DNA of 45,076 bases from Candidatus Zhuqueibacterota bacterium (GTDB taxonomy: Bacteria; Zhuqueibacterota; Zhuqueibacteria; Residuimicrobiales; Krinioviventaceae). The notes below the pieces were generated by a model. It searched no databases. It saw only the letters and a program-made list of their open reading frames with translations, and was not told where the DNA came from. The stretch is from the NCBI GenBank assembly GCA_016934825.1, contig JAFGSB010000062.1:1-45076 (forward strand), written 5' to 3'. How positions within the stretch are numbered: position 1 is the stretch's first letter; each line of letters starts with the position of its first letter. The translations under genes and the position numbers were made by a program. Below are positions 26,453-35,534 of this stretch, piece after piece.

Positions 26453-26793
26453 TGTCTCTCCTGAGTGGTTTTATGTCCGGTTTTTATTGTGTTGCCGCAG
26501 GGGAATACATACTAAAATATTAAAAATTACCGTTATAAATGCAATGTTTTTTTGATTCCATTTCCTGTCCGACTGGAATGACTTGATTTTACTCCCCGAT
26601 AAATCAGGATTTGCTTTATTTCAATTTAATTCTGGTTGATTTTTTCCTGATTTTAAAGTATAATAATCTAATGAGGCCGGTTATTTAAAAACGGCTAAAC
26701 AATTTTTTTTGTTTATTAAAAAATCCGTTGATAATTAATAGGCCTTGTACATATTAATTTATTAAATTATTTATACTATAAGCGGAGGGCAAA
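26453..26793. other. Divergent intergenic region with a promoter for the NagA-like cassette
   Basis: A 341-base AT-rich gap between the divergent methyltransferase and NagA-like genes. It holds the good promoter described at 26636-26664. No RNA gene or repeat was seen. The promoter for the minus-strand gene was not identified. Confidence 0.4.
26636..26664 (+). promoter_or_regulatory. Sigma-70-like promoter of the NagA/NRAMP-like/dehydrogenase cassette
   Basis: TTGATT (26636-26641), a 17-base spacer and a perfect TATAAT (26659-26664). Transcription from here would leave a leader of about 120 bases before ATG 26794, long enough for regulation, though no known riboswitch is recognised in it. 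Confidence 0.6.
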
Positions 26794-28059
26794 ATGAAAT
26801 GTTTTGTAACCGGTTCAAATAGTATTTTTCCTTTTTTTATATTTATTTTTTTTATCATTTCAAATCAAGTATCAATTTCTGCGGAGAATACAGTTAATAT
26901 GGTGGAAGGATTATTTTATCTTGATGAAACACCGGTGTCCGTTGAGATAACAGAAGGCAAGATTAGCAAGATCATACGAAAGGACAGGCTGGACGATCCC
27001 GCGAACGAAAAGATATATATCGCGCCGGGGCTGATCGACAACCAGGTGAACGGTTACGCCGGAGTGTCTTTTTCATTCGGGGGCAGCGATTTGTCCGTTG
27101 AAGGCGTTCGTAAAGCCACCCGGGCGCTGTGGAAGGACGGTGTTACGGCATATCTGCCGACTCTAACCACAAACTCACATGAAATTCTGCTTAAAAATTT
27201 TGGTATTATGAGTCAGGCGATAAACGACCCGGAAATCAGCGGCTCTATTCCGGGATTCCATCTGGAGGGACCTTTTATATCACCAATTGACGGCTACCGG
27301 GGAGCGCATCCCCAAAAGTGGGTCAGATCGCCCAACTGGGAAGAGTTTTTGGAATTAAACAGGGCTTCCGGAAATAATATTCTACTTGTTACACTTGCCC
27401 CTGAAACCGAAGGCGCGTTGGAGTTTATCCGCAATTGCCGCAAAAACGGTATTGTCGTCGCCCTGGGTCATCATAACGGATCGCCTGAAATCATCAAACA
27501 GGCTATAGACGAGGGCGCTGCGCTGGCCACACATCTCGGCAACGGCTGTGCCAATTCAATCAACCGGCACCTCAATCCTCTCTGGCCGCAACTGGCCGAT
27601 GACCGGTTGAGCATCAGCATTATTTGCGACGGATTTCATCTGCGGCCGGAAGAAATTCAGGTCTTTTATAAAGCAAAAGGAAATGACAGAACAATAATTG
27701 TTTCAGATGTCACCCATTTTGCCGCCATGCCTCCGGGGATATATAAAGGCAAGGAAGGTGAAACCATTGAATTGACAACCGACGGTATGCTACGCTATCC
27801 CGAACAGAATGTGCTGTACGGTTCCGCGTCGCCGATTACCAAAGGCGTCGGTCATATAATGAAAGTGACCGGTTGTTCGCTTGCTGAAGCCGTACAAATG
27901 GCCAGCACCAATACGGCCAGGCTTTACGGACTGGACGACCGAGGCGAGATCGAACCCGGTAAACGCGCCGACCTTGTTTTGTTTTCAATCGAAAATTATG
28001 TTTTACAAATCAAAAAAACAATCGTTGCCGGTAAAGTGGTTTATGAGGCTGAAAATTAA
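26794..28059 (+). CDS. N-acetylglucosamine-6-phosphate deacetylase-like amidohydrolase with signal peptide
   Basis: A protein of 421 residues. Residues 14-30 are a hydrophobic export signal (FPFFIFIFFIISNQVSIS), which NagA normally lacks. The amidohydrolase core follows: APGLIDNQVNGYAG, GFHLEGPFISP (metal Glu), VVALGHHNGSPEI, ATHLGNGCANS and IVSDVTHFAAMPPGIY (metal Asp). The Arg 11 residues after the His in ATHLGN sits where E. coli NagA has its phosphate-binding Arg, and CDGFHLRPE is also conserved. A periplasmic deacetylase or deaminase for an N-acetyl sugar or similar amide is likely. It is followed 15 bases later by the NRAMP-like transporter. The start has GGAGGG. Confidence 0.8.
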   Translation: MKCFVTGSNSIFPFFIFIFFIISNQVSISAENTVNMVEGLFYLDETPVSVEITEGKISKIIRKDRLDDPANEKIYIAPGLIDNQVNGYAGVSFSFGGSDLSVEGVRKATRALWKDGVTAYLPTLTTNSHEILLKNFGIMSQAINDPEISGSIPGFHLEGPFISPIDGYRGAHPQKWVRSPNWEEFLELNRASGNNILLVTLAPETEGALEFIRNCRKNGIVVALGHHNGSPEIIKQAIDEGAALATHLGNGCANSINRHLNPLWPQLADDRLSISIICDGFHLRPEEIQVFYKAKGNDRTIIVSDVTHFAAMPPGIYKGKEGETIELTTDGMLRYPEQNVLYGSASPITKGVGHIMKVTGCSLAEAVQMASTNTARLYGLDDRGEIEPGKRADLVLFSIENYVLQIKKTIVAGKVVYEAEN

Positions 28060-28074
28060 AAAAATGGAAAAGAG

Positions 28075-29313
28075 ATGAAAAAAAACACCTTATTTAAAAA
28101 GATTCTTTTGGGACTGAGCGCAGTCGGGCCGGGACTGTTTCTGATCGGTTATAATATCGGCACCGGCAGCGTCACGACTATGGCCAAATCGGGCGCCATT
28201 TATGGAATGACATTGTTCTGGGCGCTGCTGCTGTCATGTATTTTTACTTATATTCTTATGGTCGCCTACGGTCAGGTCACCCTTGTGACAGGCCATACTG
28301 CGTTATATAACATCAAAACACAATTCACATACGGTAAAATACTGGCCCTGTATATCATGACCGCTATTATCATTGGCGAGCTGCTGGCCCTGATGGGCAT
28401 TATGGGTATTGTATCAGACCTGCTGCAGGAAGGAATACGATTGATAAGCGGAAATGTTGTCAGCTCCTTTCTGATCATTCTGATTTTGGTCGTCTGTATG
28501 TATACATTGCTATGGTTCGGCCGGTACCAGCATTTCGAAAAGATACTGACTTTTTTTGTGATCCTGATGGGACTCTGTTTTGTTATCGTCTTTTTTATGG
28601 TCAAACCGAGCTTTTCCGCCATTATCAAAGGCCTCGTGCCCGGCGTGCCGAACACCCCCGGCGCTTTCGGACTGGTGGCCGCAATGGCCGGAACAACCTG
28701 TTCCGCCGCGGTTTTCATTATTCGCAGTACCGTGGTTGCTGAAAAGGGCTGGACGATCAAAAATCTTAAAACCGAAAAAAAGGACGCGTTCGTATCGGCC
28801 TTTATGATGCTTTTTCTCAGCGGAATCATTATGGCGGTTTCCGCTGGGACACTACATGTGGAAGGCAAGAGTCTGGAAGAAACCGTGGAAATGATCGGCC
28901 TGTTTCAACCTTTAGGCGGTAAAGCCGCGGCGTTTATCCTGATCTTAGGTATAACCGGAGCGGGATTGTCGACGGTCTTCCCGATTGTGCTGATCGCTCC
29001 CTGGCTGGTGAGTGATTATACCGGCAAACCGAGGGACATTCATTCGCCCATGTACCGAATTTTGACTTTTACCGGCATTCTGTTCGGATTCGGTATGTTG
29101 TTTCTGGAACGACGGCCACCCGCGTTGATGGTTTTTTCCCAGGCATTTCAGGCCTGTATCCTTCCGGCGGTTGCGATACCCATATTTATTTTGATAAACA
29201 GGCGAAAATTGATGAACAGTAATTCAGCCGAATCTAAAACAAATATTGGACTAATTGCCGTGATTCTGTTTTCACTGTTAACGACCTGGTTCGCCCTGAT
29301 AGAATTGTTCTAA
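28075..29313 (+). CDS. NRAMP-fold transporter lacking the canonical metal-binding motifs
   Basis: A protein of 412 residues with about 11 membrane spans and the NRAMP entry sequence AVGPGLFLIGYNIGTG at residues 16-31. In metal-transporting NRAMPs the first helix has DPGN and the sixth has an M-P-H motif. Here the first reads NIGTG and the sixth reads AMAGTTCSAAVFIIRS, so the Asp, Asn and Met ligands are gone. Transport of Mn2+ or Fe2+ by the known mechanism is therefore unlikely; an organic or other substrate is possible. It is tightly linked to the NagA-like gene and followed 88 bases later by the dehydrogenase, which suggests uptake of a substrate for those enzymes. Confidence 0.82.
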   Translation: MKKNTLFKKILLGLSAVGPGLFLIGYNIGTGSVTTMAKSGAIYGMTLFWALLLSCIFTYILMVAYGQVTLVTGHTALYNIKTQFTYGKILALYIMTAIIIGELLALMGIMGIVSDLLQEGIRLISGNVVSSFLIILILVVCMYTLLWFGRYQHFEKILTFFVILMGLCFVIVFFMVKPSFSAIIKGLVPGVPNTPGAFGLVAAMAGTTCSAAVFIIRSTVVAEKGWTIKNLKTEKKDAFVSAFMMLFLSGIIMAVSAGTLHVEGKSLEETVEMIGLFQPLGGKAAAFILILGITGAGLSTVFPIVLIAPWLVSDYTGKPRDIHSPMYRILTFTGILFGFGMLFLERRPPALMVFSQAFQACILPAVAIPIFILINRRKLMNSNSAESKTNIGLIAVILFSLLTTWFALIELF

Positions 29314-29401
29314 TACACATTTTGGCCTTTAATTTTTATTAAAATCAGGATTTATCTTGAATTAAAATGTTGCCGGTTCTTATAAGGAATGTAAATAAAT
29401 A

Positions 29402-30460
29402 ATGAATATTGCCATTATAGGCGCCGGGGGATCAATCGGACGGCAGATCGCCCAGATGGTCGTATCGGAAAGACTGATTGACCGGGACCAGCACCTGATC
29501 CTGGTCGGCAATAAAAGCGGACAAAGCGCCAAAAGCCTGCTCGGATTTGCGGTTGATCTGCGCGACGCCTATGCTGAAATATGTCCGCATATTGAAACCG
29601 TATTCGAACCGGAAAAAGTATGGGGAGATGTCATCGTTATGGCGGCGGGAGATACGATTACCGCCGACCAGAAATCCGGGCACATCGACCGGGACATGCT
29701 GGCAAAAAATAATATCCCGGTTTTTTTGGAATACGCGTCGGCGCTGGCGGAAACGGGACACGGTTATGAGATCGTGATCTGTATTTCCAATCCGAATGAG
29801 CTTGCCGTTGCGTGTTTCGCAAAATATCTGAACAGAAAGCGGGTTATTGGCATGGGATCGTTTCTGGACTCGTGGAGGTTCCGTAAAGAGATCGCCAAAG
29901 ACCTGGGAATTCACCGGCAAAAAATACATGGTTTTATGGTCGGAGAACACGGCCTGAATATGGTGCCGTTATGGAGCAGTATTCATATTTACGGTTACAG
30001 CGAAGAAAAATTAGAGTCGGAATTAAACAGGATCCGCAAAGGATTTAAAACCATAAATTTCCTCCGGGACTGTGCACTGGTCCGGGACAAGGTTCATCAA
30101 CTGCTGGTAAAGGGACATATCCTTGACGCCTATAACCTGATTGCCGGCTACCCGCCGGATGTACGCACTTTTCTTACCCCGCTGATCACCCAGCTCAGCG
30201 GCTCTAAAACAATAATCGGGACCGCCAGGGCAACTCTGGCATTACTGCAGATGATCGTCCTGGGCAGCGACGCACTGGTGACGGGACAAATCAAGCTGGA
30301 GGGTGATTTTCACGGTATACACAGCACTATCGGGGCGCCGTTTGTCATCGGTAATAAAGGCGTGGACCGGATCATCGAACTGCCCCTGCTTGAAGACGAA
30401 GAAAAACTGCTGATACAAACAGCGGAAAATGTCAACAAAAAACTGGAATTGTTGTTATAG
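29402..30460 (+). CDS. Lactate/malate dehydrogenase-family oxidoreductase
   Basis: A protein of 352 residues, slightly longer than typical. The NAD loop is GAGGSIG (residues 7-13), SNPNEL marks the fold's middle, GSFLDSWRFR holds the catalytic Asp and substrate-binding Arg, and GEHGLNMVP holds the catalytic His. In the mobile loop DQKSGHIDR the residue at the specificity position is Gln, as in lactate dehydrogenases, not the Arg of malate dehydrogenases, and the loop is one residue longer. It should reduce or oxidise a 2-hydroxy acid whose identity is open. It is the last gene of the NagA-like cassette. Confidence 0.85.
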   Translation: MNIAIIGAGGSIGRQIAQMVVSERLIDRDQHLILVGNKSGQSAKSLLGFAVDLRDAYAEICPHIETVFEPEKVWGDVIVMAAGDTITADQKSGHIDRDMLAKNNIPVFLEYASALAETGHGYEIVICISNPNELAVACFAKYLNRKRVIGMGSFLDSWRFRKEIAKDLGIHRQKIHGFMVGEHGLNMVPLWSSIHIYGYSEEKLESELNRIRKGFKTINFLRDCALVRDKVHQLLVKGHILDAYNLIAGYPPDVRTFLTPLITQLSGSKTIIGTARATLALLQMIVLGSDALVTGQIKLEGDFHGIHSTIGAPFVIGNKGVDRIIELPLLEDEEKLLIQTAENVNKKLELLL

Positions 30461-30564
30461 AGGGGTGAACAGCATTTTAAAGAACTGAAATGTGTTATTT
30501 CCTCACGTTCGATTCGTGAAATCCAGGACCTGGATATTACAATATTATAAAATTCATATGGTGT

Positions 30565-31170
30565 ATGTTACTACTTTACTTTAAAATCATCTATCTGCTC
30601 GGCCTGGTTTCCGGTTCGGTCATCCGGGTCCGTTATACAGGTCCCCATAAAAAGGATAACGCCTCTCTGTCCCGTGAGACGCTTACGGACAAACTGTTAC
30701 TTATTCCGCCGGGGCTGGGTTTTATTGTTATACCATTGCTCTATATATTCACCTCCCGGCTGGCTTTCGCCGATGTTCGTCTGAAAGCCGGTCTCGTTAT
30801 CGGGTCGGGAATCGCCGGAACGCTTGTGTTCGCGGCGGCGTTATGGCTGCTGTGGCGCTCGCACGCCGATCTGGGCCGCAACTGGACGGCCACACTGCTG
30901 ATCAAAAATAACCATACCCTTATCACTAAGGGGATTTACAGCTATATTCGTCACCCTATGTATGCCGGGCACTGGCTCTGGGGTGTTGCCCAGTTTTTAC
31001 TCCTGCACAACTGGATCGCCGGTCCGGCCATGCTGGTAACAATGCTGCCATTTTACCTGTACCGCGTGCCCCGGGAGGAAAAAATGATGCTGGAAAAGTT
31101 CGGTGAGGATTACAGAACCTACGTATCCAAAACCGGCGGGATTTTACCGGTATTGTCCCTGCTTAAATAA
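30565..31170 (+). CDS. ICMT/PEMT-type membrane methyltransferase
   Basis: A protein of 201 residues with five or so membrane spans and the family signature at the C-terminus: LITKGIYSYIRHPMYAGHW, then PREEKMMLEKFGEDYRTY. This is the isoprenylcysteine carboxyl methyltransferase-like group, which in bacteria methylates lipids or unknown small molecules at the membrane. The start ATG 30565 has no clear ribosome binding site. It is probably separate from the dehydrogenase cassette (104-base gap). Confidence 0.85.
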   Translation: MLLLYFKIIYLLGLVSGSVIRVRYTGPHKKDNASLSRETLTDKLLLIPPGLGFIVIPLLYIFTSRLAFADVRLKAGLVIGSGIAGTLVFAAALWLLWRSHADLGRNWTATLLIKNNHTLITKGIYSYIRHPMYAGHWLWGVAQFLLLHNWIAGPAMLVTMLPFYLYRVPREEKMMLEKFGEDYRTYVSKTGGILPVLSLLK

Positions 31171-31415
31171 ATCCGTTTAATCGATAATGGAATTCGGATA
31201 TATTAGTCAGTTTAGATTATTACTGGTTTTTATAAAAAAATTATTTACATTATAAAATTAAATTGCCCTGCTGATTGGTACGAGGGGAGCCTTTATATCA
31301 CAATAACCGAAATTTTTAGATGATTTAGTAAAATACCGCGTTTTATATGAACCATCATAATATTTTGATATTTCTTTGGGCGAACAGGTTTTAATATTTT
31401 ACATCGGAGGGAAAT

Positions 31416-31991
31416 ATGAGCAATAAGATAAAAAAAGTCTTATTATTAGAAGATCAGATATGTCCGTGGTGGCTTGCTTATACTTTTGACCATAGTTTGC
31501 GACGCCTGATCCAGAATCCGGAAAAAATATTAAAGCCGTATGTCCGCAAAGGAATGACGGTTATCGATATCGGCTGCGGTATGGGATTTTTTTCCATTGC
31601 CATGGCAAAAATGGTCGGAGAAAACGGGAAGGTAATCTCCGTAGATTTACAACAGGAGATGCTTGATGTTCTGGGGAAAAGGGCCGAACACGCGAATATC
31701 CCAAATAATATTGTCAAACAAAAATGTGATCAGAGCCATATCAATATTAATCAGCAAGTTGATTTCATCCTGACTTTTTGGATGCTTCATGAAGTGCCTG
31801 AAAAAATGAATTTCTTAAAACAAATTTTTGAAATTATTAAACCGGCTGGCCAGTTTCTGATCGTTGAACCGAAAATTCACACGGGAAAAACATATTTTAA
31901 TGAAATTGTTAACAATTGCAAACAACTCGGCTTTTTGGAACACTGCCGACCGAAAATATTTATGAGCCGCGCTGTTGTATTTATCAAATGA
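31416..31991 (+). CDS. Class I SAM-dependent methyltransferase
   Basis: A protein of 191 residues. Motif I is VIDIGCGMGFFSIAMA (near residue 50), followed by VISVDLQQEML and a short lid; the strand-5 segment is FLIVEPKIHTG. It resembles UbiE/Methyltransf_31 proteins of anaerobes, often arsenite- or porphyrin-type by annotation, but nothing here fixes a substrate. A WW pair and Cys in DQICPWWLAY near the N-terminus are characteristic of this subgroup. ATG 31416 has GGAGGG. Confidence 0.85.
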   Translation: MSNKIKKVLLLEDQICPWWLAYTFDHSLRRLIQNPEKILKPYVRKGMTVIDIGCGMGFFSIAMAKMVGENGKVISVDLQQEMLDVLGKRAEHANIPNNIVKQKCDQSHININQQVDFILTFWMLHEVPEKMNFLKQIFEIIKPAGQFLIVEPKIHTGKTYFNEIVNNCKQLGFLEHCRPKIFMSRAVVFIK

Positions 31992-32298
31992 TTTTTTTAT
32001 GTTTTTTTAAAAATGATCATTTAACGCCGGGGTATTTATTTCCTTGTGTTTTGAGTGTGAATTCTTAACTATATCGATTTATTTCCACCAACAAGTTATT
32101 TGTAATAATTTTCCAAACATACTATAGTAATGAGTTGAAAAATCAATTGCAGGGCAATTTTTTCCTTTACCCTTTGATATGAATATAATATATTAATAAT
32201 ATTTCAGATATACGAATATTCATGGTTTGGATTTATCAATAACTTAAATCATCAGGCATAATAATTATATGATCAGGTAAAAAATAAGGAATTGTTGT
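31992..32298. other. AT-rich intergenic region
   Basis: A 307-base gap between the methyltransferase and the PQQ-propeller gene. The palindrome AAATGATCATTT lies at 32011-32022, 20 bases after the stop. No convincing promoter or terminator was found, and no RNA gene. Confidence 0.4.
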
Positions 32299-33645
32299 AT
32301 GAAAAAGCTTTTGTTCATCACGATCTGGATATTTATTCTAATTGAAATGACTATGGCTGCCGATCCATTGACCGAATATGATAAAAACTGGCCGCAATGG
32401 CGCGGTCCGAAAGCGACCGGCGTGGCGTTATTCGGAAATCCTCCGTTGCAATGGAGTGAAACGAAAAATATCCGCTGGAAAGTACCGATCCCCGGCGCGG
32501 GTCATGCAACCCCCGTGGTTTGGGGAAACCAGGTTATTATTTTGACCGCAACGGAAACGACCCAAAAAGCTGACCCGGGGAAAGTGAACGCTATGAAACA
32601 ACAGCTTCCATCCTGGCAGCGAAACAGCGGTAAAGTCCCGACTGCTACGTTGAATTTTGAGATTCTGTCCGTCAACCGCAGTGACGGCCGCATTCTCTGG
32701 CAAAAAGTCATGCACCAACAACTGCCGCACGAGGGCACGCATACCGACGGAAGCTGGGCGTCAGGGTCTCCGATTACCGACGGTAAGCATATTTACGCCT
32801 ATTTCGGTTCCTTTGGCTTATATTGTCTGGATATGCAGGGTAATGTACTCTGGCAAAAAGACTTTGGAGATATGGAAATCAAAGCCAGTTTTGGAGAAGG
32901 TACCACCCCGGTTCTTTATAAAGACAAACTGGTGGTAAACTGGGACCATGAGGGACAGTCATTTATTGTTGTTCTGGACAAAAATACCGGCAAACAGATA
33001 TGGAAAAAGAACCGGGATGAAGTTACATCGTGGGCGACACCGTTTGTTGTCGAACAGGACGGCCGGCCCCAGGTGGTCATAAACGCGACCGGCCATGTCT
33101 CATCCTATGACCTCGAAACCGGAGACATATTATGGGAATCCACCGGCATGACGGGAAATGTCATACCCTCCCCCGTTTATTCGGACGGCCGCATATATTT
33201 GATGAGCGGTTTTCGCGGCAACGCATTTCAGGCCATCGACCTGGGAAAGGCTAAAGGTGACGTAAAATCCTCGAATGCCCTGTTATGGAGTTATAATAAA
33301 AACACGTCCTATGTTCCATCCGCCCTGCTGTATCAAAACATGCTTTACTTTTTTAAAGAGAACCGGGAAATTCTGACCTGCCTGAATGCCTTAACCGGTC
33401 AACCTCATTACGAATCCCTCAGACTGAAGGACCTGAAAGGCGTTTACGCGTCGCCGGTGGCTGTGAACGGCCGTGTTTATTTAACGGGCAGGAACGGCGT
33501 TTCCGTTGTTTTAAAAGCCGATCCTGTTTTTGAAATTCTGGCAACCAATACCTTAAACGAAAGTTTTACCGCGTCACCCGCTATTGTCGGTGACGAGATG
33601 TTCCTGCGGGGACAGGAATATCTGTATTGTATCGCTAATAAATAA
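32299..33645 (+). CDS. Secreted PQQ-like beta-propeller protein
   Basis: A protein of 448 residues with a signal peptide (about 1-20) and an eight-blade quinoprotein-type propeller. It starts with NWPQWRGPKATGVALFG, a hallmark of secreted PQQ-like repeat proteins of Planctomycetes and FCB bacteria. Blades repeat the D-x-x-x-G-x-x-x-W pattern (RSDGRILWQK, KNTGKQIWKK, LETGDILWES). No cytochrome domain is present. Such proteins may be structural or sugar-linked rather than true quinoproteins; I cannot see a defined PQQ site. ATG 32299 has AAGGA. A strong hairpin follows. Confidence 0.85.
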   Translation: MKKLLFITIWIFILIEMTMAADPLTEYDKNWPQWRGPKATGVALFGNPPLQWSETKNIRWKVPIPGAGHATPVVWGNQVIILTATETTQKADPGKVNAMKQQLPSWQRNSGKVPTATLNFEILSVNRSDGRILWQKVMHQQLPHEGTHTDGSWASGSPITDGKHIYAYFGSFGLYCLDMQGNVLWQKDFGDMEIKASFGEGTTPVLYKDKLVVNWDHEGQSFIVVLDKNTGKQIWKKNRDEVTSWATPFVVEQDGRPQVVINATGHVSSYDLETGDILWESTGMTGNVIPSPVYSDGRIYLMSGFRGNAFQAIDLGKAKGDVKSSNALLWSYNKNTSYVPSALLYQNMLYFFKENREILTCLNALTGQPHYESLRLKDLKGVYASPVAVNGRVYLTGRNGVSVVLKADPVFEILATNTLNESFTASPAIVGDEMFLRGQEYLYCIANK

Positions 33646-33656
33646 TATACCTGTTT

Positions 33657-33687
33657 CGGGGGAAAAGTTTTTTTACTTTTTCCCCCG
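33657..33687 (+). terminator. Strong hairpin after the PQQ-propeller gene
   Basis: CGGGGGAAAAGT (33657-33668) pairs with ACTTTTTCCCCCG (33675-33687) apart from one extra T, around a T-rich loop. The stem is long and stable. There is no T-tract directly after it, so it may act with Rho or as an mRNA end protector rather than as a classical intrinsic terminator. Confidence 0.55.
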
Positions 33688-33762
33688 CTAATCTGCCTTC
33701 ATGGATTGCTTTTTTACTTCTTATACCTGTCAAAAACCATGTAGAAAAATAAAAAATTTTTC

Positions 33763-33791
33763 TTGTTTTTAAACTATTCTTCTGTTAAAAT
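33763..33791 (+). promoter_or_regulatory. Sigma-70-like promoter of the MuiA-like gene
   Basis: TTGTTT (33763-33768), a 17-base spacer and TAAAAT (33786-33791) lie 44 bases before ATG 33836, giving a leader of about 38 bases. Confidence 0.5.
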
Positions 33792-33835
33792 AGAATAAAT
33801 TCATAAAGTTGTTTACAATTTGGCAGGGGAAAAGC

Positions 33836-35500
33836 ATGAAAAATATTATACCCAGCATTTTTGTCTTACTGACGGTTGCAACAGCCGGTTTTACGCAGGA
33901 AATAAAGGACATGGACTCCCGGGTCACGTCCGCCACGGTTTTTACCAATCGCGCGATGGTGGTTCGGGAAGCGGCAGTCAACCTGTCCGCCGGGTTACAG
34001 CAGTTGTCGTTTTCCGGATTGACCCCCGATTTCCTGGATGAGTCCGTACGCGTCTCCGGCGCTGGCTCGACGGATGTAAAAATCGTCGACGTCAAAGTGG
34101 AAACCGAATATACGGCGCATTTCAGGCAGTTGGAAACGAAATTGTTACAGCAGGAACTGGATTCCCTGGAGTTTGAAATGCAGGCGCTGACCGATCAACT
34201 GGCGGTTTTAACAACCAAAAAAGAATTTATCGGGTCCCTGAAGGCGGAATCGCCCAAAGAGATCAACCGCGAGATACTGACCGGTAAGCCGTCGGTGCAG
34301 GACTGGCAGAGCATGCTGATTTTTTTCGATAACAATCTTGGTGATATTTATAAAGCCATTCGCGGCATCGGTCCCAAACAGATCAAACTGGGAAACGAAA
34401 TCCGCGCGGTCAAGGAAAAACTGGCGGACAAGCGGCAGTCGTCCGGACGGCGGTATAAAAACATCATCGTTTCGGTGGAAGCGCAATACGCCGGCCGGTT
34501 GAACCTGCAGGCGAGCTATATTGTGCAAAACGCGTCCTGGTATCCCATCTATGACGCGCGTGTCGACTCGGACTTAAAAAAGATGCAGCTCATTTATTAC
34601 GGCATGGTCAGGCAAAACACCGGCGAAGACTGGAACAACGTGAATGTGATCCTGTCCACCGCAAGCCCGATGACGTCCCGTTCCGTGCCGGAACTGGAAC
34701 CCCGGTTTGTGGATATTTTCCGGCCGGAAGCGCAGCGCGCTGTTCCTCGAACAGAGATAAATCTTGATGAACTGGGGCCGCCCGCACCGGGTGAGGAACG
34801 GCTGCAGGTGTCAGTAATGAAATCATCATCGGTCGCAGCGGATCAGGCGGCCTCGTATGCCACGGCCCTGGTGCGGACATCGCAATTAGCGGCCGTGTTT
34901 GATATCCCGACCCATAATGATATCCCCGGCGACAATGACGCCCACAAGGTGACCATAGCCATACAGCCCTTCGATACGCAGTTCGAATACACGACCATTC
35001 CCAAAGCGCTTGATAAGGTCTTTCTGACCGGCAAAACCGTCAACACCGCGGAATTCCCGCTGCTGCCGGGCGAGGTGAACGTGTTTGTCGACAACGATTT
35101 TTTCAATAAAAGCACGCTGAACACCATCGTGCCGACGGACACCTTCCGGCTGGCGCTGGGCGTGGACGACGCCATCAACGTCGAGCGCAAGCTGGTCAAC
35201 AAATTTACCGAGTCCACCGGACTATTGGGCGGCAAGGCCAAAGTGACTTACGAGTACGAGATTATAATAACCAACAACAAAAAGAGTCAGGAGGTCGTCA
35301 CCGTGCTGGACCAGTTGCCCATCTCCCGCAACGAAAAGATAAAGGTGCAGTTGCTGGCCCCGGAGGAAAAAGCGGTCAAACCGGACCTTTACAATCGACT
35401 CAAATGGACCCTGCGATTACAGCCCGGCGCCAAGGTCACCCTGCCGCTGAAATACCAGGTGGAGTATCCTTCCGGCGAAAAGATCACGGGGATGGAGTGA
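33836..35500 (+). CDS. MuiA-family protein (DUF4140 + DUF4139)
   Basis: A protein of 554 residues from ATG 33836, which has AGGGGA at 33825-33830. A signal peptide (about 1-20) leads into a DUF4140 domain (SRVTSATVFTNRAMVVREAA), a coiled-coil part (about 95-215; LLQQELDSLEFEMQ) and a DUF4139 domain (about 225-554; ASYIVQNASWYPIYDARVDS, NTGEDWNNVNVILSTASP, and the LPLKYQVEYPSGE end). This is the mucoidy-inhibitor A family, found in the periplasm or at the surface with no known biochemical activity. Length and domain order are normal. Confidence 0.9.
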   Translation: MKNIIPSIFVLLTVATAGFTQEIKDMDSRVTSATVFTNRAMVVREAAVNLSAGLQQLSFSGLTPDFLDESVRVSGAGSTDVKIVDVKVETEYTAHFRQLETKLLQQELDSLEFEMQALTDQLAVLTTKKEFIGSLKAESPKEINREILTGKPSVQDWQSMLIFFDNNLGDIYKAIRGIGPKQIKLGNEIRAVKEKLADKRQSSGRRYKNIIVSVEAQYAGRLNLQASYIVQNASWYPIYDARVDSDLKKMQLIYYGMVRQNTGEDWNNVNVILSTASPMTSRSVPELEPRFVDIFRPEAQRAVPRTEINLDELGPPAPGEERLQVSVMKSSSVAADQAASYATALVRTSQLAAVFDIPTHNDIPGDNDAHKVTIAIQPFDTQFEYTTIPKALDKVFLTGKTVNTAEFPLLPGEVNVFVDNDFFNKSTLNTIVPTDTFRLALGVDDAINVERKLVNKFTESTGLLGGKAKVTYEYEIIITNNKKSQEVVTVLDQLPISRNEKIKVQLLAPEEKAVKPDLYNRLKWTLRLQPGAKVTLPLKYQVEYPSGEKITGME

Positions 35501-35534
35501 TTTTATATAACTGAGCGTTCCGGGGAAAATTTGC

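Noticed and set aside
26453-26793. A riboswitch in the long leader of the NagA-like gene
   Set aside because: No conserved riboswitch core (such as glmS, TPP or cobalamin boxes) was visible and the leader is AT-rich without strong stems.
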